IMG/VR virus record: IMGVR_UViG_3300006810_000113
Location: 1-41,488 of that record
Strand: one strand, 5' to 3'
DNA: 41,488 nucleotides
DNA from: a virus
Position numbers and translations under genes: made by a program. The notes beneath the pieces are model-generated. The model made no database searches. It had not been told where the DNA came from and saw only the letters and a program-made list of their open reading frames with translations. Shown in pieces: positions 7,013 to 15,198 of this stretch (position 1 is the first letter of the stretch; every line of letters begins with the position of its first letter).

Positions 7013-8713
7013 CTATTCTGCATTTACAATGAAGAAATGCTGGGCCTGACGACCTGCATCAGTTGTGCTTATGGTTGTAGATACAAATGCATCGCCAGCA
7101 GACGCCAACTTGTAAGCATAATCCATTTGATTAGACGAGCTGAGGGGCGCACCATCCACATGTGTCCAACCAGTACTCGGTGAGAAGGTTGGTACAGGGT
7201 TTTGGATTAAGCCAAAATTAGGTCTGCCAGTCAAGAAGTACATATAGATTCTACCACCCGGAGCATTTGTATCAGTCACTGAGCTAATTGTATCAGACAG
7301 AGCTGATGGGCCATCAGACTCTTGGAATTGTTCAAAAGAAAGAGATGTAATTGACTTATCTGGTCTGAACGCTACCATAACACCTGCTGACCTATCGGTA
7401 TTGTTCCAGGTTACTGTCCACGAAGACGTAACACCATCCCAAACTCTGATCCATGTGACACCTTCGGGATACTCAATCCCACCCGTGCTTGCTCCTACTT
7501 TGGCCCATCCCGTTAAAGGATCGGAAATGGTATACTCACCTTCAGCAGCGCCGAGCTGCGAAGCGTCATTAGGAATGTTGTTATCTCCATCTATGAAACT
7601 AGTAGCAATCAGCAAATCGCCAGCCTGTGCACCTGCCGGAACAGTAAACGTTTTTGTCGTCGTGTCGGTCGTCGAGCGCTCATAGGAGGCAGCAACGTGA
7701 GTGAAGGATGTTACACTTGGTGTTACACTTGGCACCCCACTAGTTGCCGTAAATCCTACTGTGCTACCATTTGCACTAAATGTAGGCGTAGTTGCAGCAA
7801 AAGTACCCGTAGGTGTAATAACATCTACAGTAGTTGTAACTACTGTCTGTACATTTTCATCATTAAGAGGATCGCCTACATCCGCATCATAAAAATCTAA
7901 AAATATAGTATAGGTAGTATCATTAACTCGTCTAAATCTATATCTCACATAGTTTTCATTATAAACAGCATCGCCGCCATCTATATCGCTGGTAAACTTA
8001 TATATTTCTGTATCAGGAGTACCGTTAGGTTTACTATCTAAAAAATACCACCCTTCGTACGATGCTAATTTAGTTGATCCTGCATACGCACTATTTGTAT
8101 AGGTTATACTATCTGCAAATATATCAACCTGCTCTAAATTATTAACCATATTACGCCAGTCAATACTTTTTGCTTCTGAACCGGTATATGTAGCACTTGC
8201 AGTAATGCGCAAACTGCCACCTGTGTTAAAAAAAGCAAATTTATCATTTTCAGACGCAAAAACAATGTTAAAAACATGCTGATTATTACCATTCCAGCCA
8301 GCAGCTAGTGTACCGGTAGTAACTGTTGTTAAACTTGTATTTGTACTATCAACAGTAAATCTATCACCATAATTTGTATTATGAGCCGCGGCTATTGCAT
8401 TATATTTTGCTGCGGTTATTTTTTCAGTTGATGTTAGTGTTGGAAGACTGCCAACAGTGCCAGTTCTATGTCCTGTAACCAAGTTAACAATATTAGAAAC
8501 TGTGTTCCAATCATCAGCAGTAATTTTATCGACATTAGTTACAGTGCTACCTTGTGTTATAGATGAGCCATAACCTTGGATAGTTCCTTCTGTGCCATCA
8601 TTTACATATGATCCACTAGGTGTATCTATTATTGCATTTACTTCATTAACTAGATCGTTATATTTTGTTGCTGTAATACTATTTGTAGTTGCTACTGATG
8701 TTACTGTGCCCAT
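7013..8713 (-). CDS. Tail fibre/adhesin-like protein with a GC-rich C-terminal tip module
   Basis: A 566-residue protein from ATG 8713. About 310 N-terminal residues are similar to the next protein upstream: repeated ITA-x2-WN or ITA-x-KYN segments, a WNG-x2-QHVF-x-IVFASEN block, and a late NENYVRYRFRRV block. The last 220 residues are a separate module containing TVPAGAQAGDLLIA and GWTHVDG, a pattern seen in beta-sandwich domains at the ends of phage fibres. DNA for this module is much richer in GC than its surroundings, pointing to transfer from another source. Four bases separate it from the upstream gene, and it is the last gene of the structural run. A role in receptor contact is inferred from position and module type. 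Confidence 0.7.
   Translation of the reverse strand: MGTVTSVATTNSITATKYNDLVNEVNAIIDTPSGSYVNDGTEGTIQGYGSSITQGSTVTNVDKITADDWNTVSNIVNLVTGHRTGTVGSLPTLTSTEKITAAKYNAIAAAHNTNYGDRFTVDSTNTSLTTVTTGTLAAGWNGNNQHVFNIVFASENDKFAFFNTGGSLRITASATYTGSEAKSIDWRNMVNNLEQVDIFADSITYTNSAYAGSTKLASYEGWYFLDSKPNGTPDTEIYKFTSDIDGGDAVYNENYVRYRFRRVNDTTYTIFLDFYDADVGDPLNDENVQTVVTTTVDVITPTGTFAATTPTFSANGSTVGFTATSGVPSVTPSVTSFTHVAASYERSTTDTTTKTFTVPAGAQAGDLLIATSFIDGDNNIPNDASQLGAAEGEYTISDPLTGWAKVGASTGGIEYPEGVTWIRVWDGVTSSWTVTWNNTDRSAGVMVAFRPDKSITSLSFEQFQESDGPSALSDTISSVTDTNAPGGRIYMYFLTGRPNFGLIQNPVPTFSPSTGWTHVDGAPLSSSNQMDYAYKLASAGDAFVSTTISTTDAGRQAQHFFIVNAE
7710..7732. repeat. Short tandem direct repeat at the adhesin module junction
   Basis: The 11-base unit gttacacttgg occurs at 7710-7720 and again at 7722-7732, a 12-base period. 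It encodes a four-residue repeat (VTPS) and lies close to where GC content rises and the second module of the adhesin begins. Confidence 0.8.
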
Positions 8714-8716
8714 TTT

Positions 8717-9715
8717 TTATGCCAATACTAAAGTGTTACTGGGTCCTTCAGAAAATACAGGCACCGGCAAACTTATATAATCTCCGCTAGGGGTTTCCAC
8801 AAACACATTACTATTAATATTTGTTCTTACGTCTTCATCTACACCACTGCCGGGATTAGCTCCTGGGTCGCCAGTATCAGCATCATTAAAGGTCACTGTA
8901 AATCTATAACGTGTCTCAGAAATTTTTTCTACTTCAATTTCGTAATAGTTTTCGTCATAATTAGGGAAACCAGATACATCTCCAGCATTCAAAGTGTAGA
9001 GTTTTGTAAGTGTATTCAAAGGTAATGCATCTATTGCCCACCATCCAGCATAAGTAACACCGCTGCCATTAGTTTGTGCTATTTTAATAGTGCCTAATCC
9101 GCTACTTGTAATACTAAGATTTTTAATTTCAACTGTGCCTATACTTGCCACAATATTAGCCCAATCTGTATCTTTATCTTCGGGACTATTAGGAAGAGAT
9201 GCACTCCCGCTTAATCTAAGCACGCCGCCTGCGTTAAAAAAGCCTTTTTTGTGATTTTCACTTTCCCAAACCATATCAAACACATGTGTTTGAATTCCGT
9301 TCCACGGTGTCGGTATACTTCCAATACTAGCATTACTTAGGCTTTTCTGACTAGGATGACAGGTATTTCTATTGTTTGTATTTTGTAATTGAACTGCTTC
9401 CCAAGTATTATATATGTCCGCATCAACTGTATCATTATTAGACAATACAGGCATAGCTAGATCACCAGTTGGTTCATTACCATTGATATGCACATATGCT
9501 CTTATAATGTCCTGTCTTAATAGATTCCAGTCTGCTGCTGTTATTAATTCTTCAGCAACTACCGGTACTGCATTTAGCGGGTTAAAGTAACCCGCTGTAG
9601 TACCTATAGTATTAATACTCCAGGATCCTGTAGGAGTTCCGATAATTCTTACAACTTTTGCTCTAAGATCTTCAAACTCAGCTGCTCCAATAATATCACC
9701 GACTTCAACTGCCAC
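8717..9715 (-). CDS. Tail fibre-like structural protein, paralogue of the adhesin
   Basis: A 332-residue protein starting at GTG 9715, with AAGGAA five bases upstream. It matches the N-terminal 310 residues of the adjacent adhesin: a TPTGSW segment near residue 30, ITAADWN near residue 60, WNGIQTHVFDMVWESEN near residue 140, GWW-x-ID near residue 225 and NYDENYYEIEVEKI near residue 255. It lacks the extra tip and ends about 30 residues after the shared part. The fold is probably all beta. It lies ten bases after the fibre gene at 9725 and is transcribed in the same direction. A baseplate-attached or fibre-associated role is inferred from the neighbours. Confidence 0.7.
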   Translation of the reverse strand: MAVEVGDIIGAAEFEDLRAKVVRIIGTPTGSWSINTIGTTAGYFNPLNAVPVVAEELITAADWNLLRQDIIRAYVHINGNEPTGDLAMPVLSNNDTVDADIYNTWEAVQLQNTNNRNTCHPSQKSLSNASIGSIPTPWNGIQTHVFDMVWESENHKKGFFNAGGVLRLSGSASLPNSPEDKDTDWANIVASIGTVEIKNLSITSSGLGTIKIAQTNGSGVTYAGWWAIDALPLNTLTKLYTLNAGDVSGFPNYDENYYEIEVEKISETRYRFTVTFNDADTGDPGANPGSGVDEDVRTNINSNVFVETPSGDYISLPVPVFSEGPSNTLVLA

Positions 9716-9724
9716 AATAATTCC

Positions 9725-11239
9725 TTACACCATTAAAAAACATTCAACAAGCTTTTCGTCAGTATTTATATTTGTTTCTAACGCTATGCCTACAAGATGA
9801 AACTTTTGTTCTACACTTGCACAGCCATTATTGCAAGCCCAAACTCGATCACCCTTATTTACAGGCCCTTTGACTTTTACAGGCACACGGCCTTTAAGTG
9901 CAATTGCTTGTCCTTCAGCTTCGGCATTCATCAACAGTGCTGGTTTCTCAGAAATAACTCCTATAGCTGCAAAAGAATTTTCAGTATATTCTCTAGTTTC
10001 TGTATCTTCATACGTGCTCACCGTCATTACGGTCCCTACTGCATAATCTTTGTCTGTTGTATAAACTTCAGCTAAGTCAGCATATTTTGCTTTAGTAGCT
10101 GTGCCTTGGAATAGCACTGCATTTAAATTGCCGCCTGCATCACGTATAGCAACTGTATTTCCAGTACCAGTTGCTGCTGTATCAACGCTACCTGGATATA
10201 CTGTACCACCAACTCTTAATCCCAGTGCATCGCTAGCAGTACCAATAAAGTTACTTGCATACATATCAATATACGGACTTGCTGCACTACCTACATTAAC
10301 ACTTTGGCCTGTCCCCGGTAATAGTTCTCCAGCTTTTGCTTGTATAACATCAACATCTGCGCCACCACCGCTTTTCACACGCAACTTTGTTACTAAGCCT
10401 TGTTGATTTTGTATAACTGCTTCATTACCATTTTCTATGAAAATCTGTAAATCTTTACTAGCACCTATTGCTATACCACCGTCATTGTTAACATCAACTG
10501 CTTCTTGTAATTGAGTTGTAATTCCAGGAATTTCTTTAATGTGATATTGTGCTAATACGCCTCCTAGCATTTCTGCGTTACGTACTGTGCCCCAGAATAT
10601 ATGATCACTAGAAGTTACTCCTGGGCCGTAAGCATCGCCGGCAGGATCAGTAGTTGTAGTATTAATCTGAGTCATGCCTGGGAATACATTATCAAATCCC
10701 GGATAAGCATTTACAGCTTGATCAATTGTGTATTCGTTGTCGTTACTTACAATATACACTGTAACATCATTAATTACAGCAATAATTGCTTGGTGATTAA
10801 TTCCCAGTGTATCACGGATTAACACACTCTTCCAAAGAGTTTCACCTTCGCCTGCATCTTGTGGACCAATTAAAATAAATTCATTACCGGTGTACGCATA
10901 TAACTGCAAATCATCATTATCCCACCAAAGGTCACCTTCTAATAGCCCTACTGGCGGTTCTGGTGCAACTTCTGTACCACCGGTGTTTCTCCAGCGAACA
11001 CCGTTCCAATATTTTAAGCGTCCGGAACCAGCATCGTACCAAACTTGTCCAGTTAGTTTTCGTGGTGGTTGATTTGCGCCTGCAAAATTTTCAAGTAGAA
11101 ATACAAAGTTTTCATTTTGTATTTCACCGTAACCTGCATAGTTACGTCCTACTAGTTTGAGATCCGTAGTCTGATCAATAGTGCCGTCTTCGACAACTGT
11201 TAATACATCATTGTCATAGGTATTAATTGTATATGCCAT
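9725..11239 (-). CDS. Tail fibre protein with repeated N-terminal anchor and YADLAE-type C-terminal domain
   Basis: A 504-residue protein from ATG 11239, with GAGAGG about ten bases upstream. The first 85 residues are shared with the two fibre genes upstream: L-x-GRNYAGYGE, NENF-x3-LENFA, then GQVWYD-x9-YWNG. A second related unit follows (GDLWWDNDDLQLYAYTG). The middle resembles a fibre shaft, rich in Gly, Ala and Asn. The last 115 residues begin KYADLAEVYTTD and contain ALKGRVPVKVKGPV, a C-terminal domain widely seen on phage fibres that may help the trimer fold. A late promoter-like box lies 25 bases upstream of the start. It probably forms a trimeric fibre on the baseplate. Confidence 0.75.
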   Translation of the reverse strand: MAYTINTYDNDVLTVVEDGTIDQTTDLKLVGRNYAGYGEIQNENFVFLLENFAGANQPPRKLTGQVWYDAGSGRLKYWNGVRWRNTGGTEVAPEPPVGLLEGDLWWDNDDLQLYAYTGNEFILIGPQDAGEGETLWKSVLIRDTLGINHQAIIAVINDVTVYIVSNDNEYTIDQAVNAYPGFDNVFPGMTQINTTTTDPAGDAYGPGVTSSDHIFWGTVRNAEMLGGVLAQYHIKEIPGITTQLQEAVDVNNDGGIAIGASKDLQIFIENGNEAVIQNQQGLVTKLRVKSGGGADVDVIQAKAGELLPGTGQSVNVGSAASPYIDMYASNFIGTASDALGLRVGGTVYPGSVDTAATGTGNTVAIRDAGGNLNAVLFQGTATKAKYADLAEVYTTDKDYAVGTVMTVSTYEDTETREYTENSFAAIGVISEKPALLMNAEAEGQAIALKGRVPVKVKGPVNKGDRVWACNNGCASVEQKFHLVGIALETNINTDEKLVECFLMV

Positions 11240-11264
11240 GCTTGCTTAACCTCTCAGTTACAAG

Positions 11265-11271
11265 TATTTAG
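11265..11271 (-). promoter_or_regulatory. Candidate T4-late-like promoter box
   Basis: CTAAATA on the minus strand, ending 25 bases before the ATG at 11239, in a 48-base gap. A near match to TATAAATA (TATAAATT at 11282-11275) lies just upstream, so which one is used is uncertain. The gap also holds the ribosome site GAGAGG. Confidence 0.45.
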
Positions 11272-11287
11272 CCTAATTTATAAGATT

Positions 11288-12439
11288 TTACAATGCAGCA
11301 ATTCTAGCTTGGAAATCTGCAAAGTCGGTGCTTGCTGCAACTTCAGTTTGCAGCACAGATAAACTAATATATCCGGGAATTATTCCATTTACCGCATCTA
11401 CTAGTAATGTAGAATCGTCTGCAAATACGCTTCCTTTAAAATCACTTACTACTTCGGTAGCTGTAATAGTACCAATCACGTCTAATTCTGTAGACGGTGT
11501 GCTATTAAAAATACCAATTCTGCTTTCACTACTATCTATATATAAAGCATCAACTCGTGTTGTATCGTCGAGAACTCTTATTACAAAATCATTGTTTTGT
11601 CTTTCTATATCTAAAACAGTATTTGTTGTGGAAGTGTCAACTTTTAATGTGCCATACTTTGAATCTTGATATCCAATAGATAACCCGCTTGTACCTTTTA
11701 CAAATAATCCTGATTCTATGTTTTGATCAACTAAGACATTTTCGCTATCTCTTTGATTATTTCTAACAAAATTACTTGGAGAATAATTGTTACCATCTGC
11801 ACCAACAAGTGTGTCTGTTGAAAGTGCTGTTCCCCTAAATTTATAATTATCAACATCTGTAGGATTAAAACCAACCTTGATTGGTGTACTTGCTGGATAT
11901 AATGATATACCAACAGTGTTAATTGGTGTAAACTCTTCTCTACTAGATATACCTACTAAAAAGCCATTTACATAATGAGCTTGAACTGTTTTTGGTACAC
12001 CAACTGTATCAGTTAATGTTATTGCTTCAGTACCAGTTTTTCCTTGTGCTTTGGTATAGCTAGGTCCTACAGTAATATATTCGTCACCGTTATAAAATTT
12101 CAATTGATCTACGCTAGTATCAATAAAAATATCACCAATATCAGCGTTACTTGCTACAGGTCCTATTATATTGCCGTTTGCAGTAACAAAATTTTCACCA
12201 TTATATACAAGTAATCTACCTTGTGCAATATCAAACCATATTTGACCTAATAATGCATTCTCAGGTGCAGTAGTAGAAGCAAAATTTTCTAGTAGTTTAA
12301 CAAAATTTTCGTTTAGTGCTTCGCCAAAGTTGGTGTAATTTTGCCCTATTAGTGCTAGATCAGTTGATGTAGTATCTAATACACCATCTATTAGATCTGT
12401 TAATATATCGCCGTTAGTTTTATTAATCCTATAACTCAT
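11288..12439 (-). CDS. Tail fibre protein, second member of the anchor-domain family
   Basis: A 383-residue protein from ATG 12439, overlapping the upstream stop by one base (TAATG). The N-terminal anchor matches its neighbours: ALIGQNYTNFGEALNENF, LLENFA, GQIWFD-x9-YNG, followed by the second unit IFIDTSVDQLKFYNGDEY. The central part looks like a beta-rich shaft. The end (LQTEVAASTDFADFQARIAAL) looks like a short coiled coil or helix, with no tip domain like those of the flanking genes. It may pair with another fibre protein as an inner segment, or be a shortened paralogue. Confidence 0.75.
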   Translation of the reverse strand: MSYRINKTNGDILTDLIDGVLDTTSTDLALIGQNYTNFGEALNENFVKLLENFASTTAPENALLGQIWFDIAQGRLLVYNGENFVTANGNIIGPVASNADIGDIFIDTSVDQLKFYNGDEYITVGPSYTKAQGKTGTEAITLTDTVGVPKTVQAHYVNGFLVGISSREEFTPINTVGISLYPASTPIKVGFNPTDVDNYKFRGTALSTDTLVGADGNNYSPSNFVRNNQRDSENVLVDQNIESGLFVKGTSGLSIGYQDSKYGTLKVDTSTTNTVLDIERQNNDFVIRVLDDTTRVDALYIDSSESRIGIFNSTPSTELDVIGTITATEVVSDFKGSVFADDSTLLVDAVNGIIPGYISLSVLQTEVAASTDFADFQARIAAL

Positions 12440-14547
12440 TAATTAACTCCTGTATAGATGATGTAGCTCATTGTTAAATGCGGATTCGTAACATCTAATG
12501 GTTGTCCTGTTGTAGGATTAAGCACGCCGCCACTAGATGCAATTCTCTCGCTTGTATCACTTAAGGCAACTTCAAACGATCCACTTGACACTCCACTAGG
12601 TGTTGGCGTTTCTTGTATTTCCCTATAGGCATAGAACTGCTGTCCGGTGCTGGACTTTAAATCATGTTCGTGTTCGGGTAAATTTTCCACATCGATAGTA
12701 ACTTCTTCATTACCACCTACTGCTGCTATTGTCTGCGCACTAGCTCCTGTTACTCTATTGGTATCTGCAGATGGTGTTGTACTGCCCATATTATACGCAC
12801 CTAAAGGCAATCTACCTCGTAAATCTGGTAAAACAAAAGTTCCTTCAGTTGATGTTGGATTTCCAAGACCATCAACTGGTGTATAAGTATATCCTATAAC
12901 ATTAAACAGCAGTGAATATATGTTAATATCTAATTCTGCTCCATTACACCAAGCCCATCCTAAAGGCACTGCACTTGTAGGCCATATCATCATTCCGCCT
13001 ACTGGAACAACGCCGGGAATATTACTTAAAAAAGTTTGTCTTGTAATTCTTTTAAGACCAGTGTTTAATCCGTCTAGTCTTTCTACAAGAATTTGATCAG
13101 AATTAAATGTTTCTGTTGTTAAGTCTTTGGTATTAATTACTGTAGGTGCAATGGTCAAATTAAATGTTTTTGTAGTACCTGTGCTACCATCAAAATCATT
13201 AGAAACTGTTTCTACGTCTCCAGTAAACTGAAATACTGTGCTATTTGTTAATCTCGATGCAGTGCCTGCATTACCACTTACTGATCCAAAAACATTCCCT
13301 TGCACATTACCTACAAAACTAGAAGCATAAATGTTTTTGAATTTTAAATCTGCTCTACCTATGTTGCGGGCACTGTCTAAGTCTGGTATAATTAAATCAT
13401 TTCTTGCATCATTTTCTGGAATGTCTAGATTACCAATTACTAAGCCTTCTTTAAATGTTGCGCCGCCACCTACATTTAAATTTCCTGATATACCTGCACC
13501 GCCGGTGATTACAAGTGACCCAGTTTGAAAATCGTTTGATTCAACACCGCCTGCACCTTTTATATTACCTGTAGCAGTAATATTTCCATCTACGTCTAGT
13601 GCTTCTTCAGGTGCTTGATTATTGATGCCTACTTTTTGATCACTTGCTAAACTTAGTACAGTTTTTGTTTGTCCAGATTGTCTAAGTCTAAAATCAATAT
13701 TACCGTTTTGAACACTGTTACTAATAACTCCATTAATATTATCAATTGAGAACGATATTTCATTATTTACACCTAATTTTAAAGCATCTGCATTACGTAT
13801 ACGCAAGGGGTATTGTGTTGTACTTTCAACATCGCTTCTTAAAAAATTGCCTGCGCTTACTACTTTGTCGCCTACAATTAAATTTTCTGCTTTTTCTGCT
13901 ACGCCATGATATTTTACTAAGTTTTCATATTGATCAGGATTTACTAGTGCATCTGGTTGAGTCACTGCAAGGTTTATGCCTGGCTTTATTTCTTTTCCTA
14001 TAAATCCAGGTATAGTTTGTTTTGGAGTAAATGTTTGGTTAGATACAATTGCAATAGCATTTTGCTCTACTTCTAAAACAACTACATTATATTCATTATT
14101 ATCTGTTGCTACAATTTGCTTTACAGTAGCTCCTGTAGTTAATCCATCACTAAATTCAGGACCTACTAAAATCCAATTGTTACCATTAAACAAATACAAT
14201 TGTTGTGAGCTTTGATCAACCCACAAATCGCCGTCGACACTATCAGCAACTTCTGGCCTTGTTAAGCTTTTTTGCAATCCGCCTGCACTTGAAAATTTCG
14301 TTCCGTCATAAACTTTAAGTTGCTCTGCATTATTATCGTACCATACTTGACCTTCTATTGGATTTATAGGTTCTACAGGACTAGCAAAATTTTCAAGTAA
14401 TCTAATTAAATTTTCTGCAATAACTTGCCCGTATCCAAGAGAATTTTTACCAGGTAGTTTTAAACTGGTTTCTGTATTGATAGTATTATCTTCTATCTCT
14501 ATTGGATTTTTAGTTGTATTGTCTGAGAACTCTATAGTGTAGGCCAT
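12439..14547 (-). CDS. Short tail fibre-like protein with phage tail-collar domain
   Basis: A 702-residue protein from ATG 14547. It has the shared anchor (LPGKNSLGYGQVIAENL, LLENFA, GQVWYD) and a second unit (GDLWVDQSSQQLYLFNG). The middle has shaft-like repeats such as GNLNVGGGATF and KNIYASSFVGNVQGNVFG. From about residue 512 to 590 is a clear phage tail-collar domain: VPVGGMMIW, then PLGWAWCNG, YSLLFNVIGYTY and FVLPDLRGRLPLG. The collar domain occurs in T4 gp12-type short tail fibres, which bind the cell surface. Three bases separate it from the upstream gene. It is the largest of the three fibres and the best candidate for the gp12 role. Confidence 0.85.
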   Translation of the reverse strand: MAYTIEFSDNTTKNPIEIEDNTINTETSLKLPGKNSLGYGQVIAENLIRLLENFASPVEPINPIEGQVWYDNNAEQLKVYDGTKFSSAGGLQKSLTRPEVADSVDGDLWVDQSSQQLYLFNGNNWILVGPEFSDGLTTGATVKQIVATDNNEYNVVVLEVEQNAIAIVSNQTFTPKQTIPGFIGKEIKPGINLAVTQPDALVNPDQYENLVKYHGVAEKAENLIVGDKVVSAGNFLRSDVESTTQYPLRIRNADALKLGVNNEISFSIDNINGVISNSVQNGNIDFRLRQSGQTKTVLSLASDQKVGINNQAPEEALDVDGNITATGNIKGAGGVESNDFQTGSLVITGGAGISGNLNVGGGATFKEGLVIGNLDIPENDARNDLIIPDLDSARNIGRADLKFKNIYASSFVGNVQGNVFGSVSGNAGTASRLTNSTVFQFTGDVETVSNDFDGSTGTTKTFNLTIAPTVINTKDLTTETFNSDQILVERLDGLNTGLKRITRQTFLSNIPGVVPVGGMMIWPTSAVPLGWAWCNGAELDINIYSLLFNVIGYTYTPVDGLGNPTSTEGTFVLPDLRGRLPLGAYNMGSTTPSADTNRVTGASAQTIAAVGGNEEVTIDVENLPEHEHDLKSSTGQQFYAYREIQETPTPSGVSSGSFEVALSDTSERIASSGGVLNPTTGQPLDVTNPHLTMSYIIYTGVN

Positions 14548-14549
14548 TT

Positions 14550-15164
14550 TTATTCCTCATTAAACCCAGTTAGACTTTGAATTCTAACTGTGTAATCTAT
14601 TTGAATTAATCTATTAAGACTCTTTTGCACTGGATGAAAAATTACATGAGTAAGCAATCTACCTTCACCGTTTGGATCATACGCTACTAATCCAAGCTCG
14701 TCAAATATAAATATTCCGTCTGTAGTTTGTGAATTATCAAAGGCATCTTGACCTTCTGGTTCACTGTAATCTAAAAGACATGACACAAACACATCAGTAT
14801 AGTTAGTACCGCTTACGTGTCTAGTTTCAATTTTATTTCTAAACGGATCTACGTTTTCAACACTGTTATCGTCGACAATTTTGCTGTAAGTTTGATTATA
14901 CAAACTTGCATTAGTGCCAGTGCTGTTAGGAGTCAAGTAAGTAATAATGCCTGTTGGGTCAACACTTGTTCCACCATTACCAAATGCCATTTGATATATA
15001 AAACCGCTGCTTGAATTACCTATACTTTCTGCTAAACTTATACTCATGTTTTCATAATGTATAGCATTGCGTTTATTAATTAATACTTCGCCAGAGTCAG
15101 GATCATGTATTTTTATATGACCTTCAATATGCACTCCGTTATAATCTTTCATTGCGTCGTTCAT
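14550..15164 (-). CDS. Small virion structural protein, baseplate-region
   Basis: A 204-residue protein from ATG 15164, with AGGAT about eight bases upstream. It begins with an HIKIHDPDSGEVL segment and has SLAESIGNSSSGFIYQMAFG near residue 45, and FDELGLVAYD near residue 150, then LTHVIFHPV. The pattern is beta-rich and looks like a structural protein; no enzyme motif is seen. A clear late promoter-like box (GATAAATA) lies just upstream, between this gene and the giant structural gene. Its place between the baseplate and fibre genes suggests that it joins fibres to the baseplate, which is inference. Confidence 0.65.
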   Translation of the reverse strand: MNDAMKDYNGVHIEGHIKIHDPDSGEVLINKRNAIHYENMSISLAESIGNSSSGFIYQMAFGNGGTSVDPTGIITYLTPNSTGTNASLYNQTYSKIVDDNSVENVDPFRNKIETRHVSGTNYTDVFVSCLLDYSEPEGQDAFDNSQTTDGIFIFDELGLVAYDPNGEGRLLTHVIFHPVQKSLNRLIQIDYTVRIQSLTGFNEE

Positions 15165-15183
15165 TTTTATATCCTAATAATTA

Positions 15184-15191
15184 TATTTATC
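15184..15191 (-). promoter_or_regulatory. T4-late-like promoter box (GATAAATA)
   Basis: GATAAATA on the minus strand in the 34-base gap after the giant gene, 19 bases before the ATG at 15164. It matches seven of eight positions of the T4 late consensus TATAAATA. A start about seven bases downstream would give a short leader that includes the AGGAT ribosome site. Confidence 0.6.
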
Positions 15192-15198
15192 TGACCTT

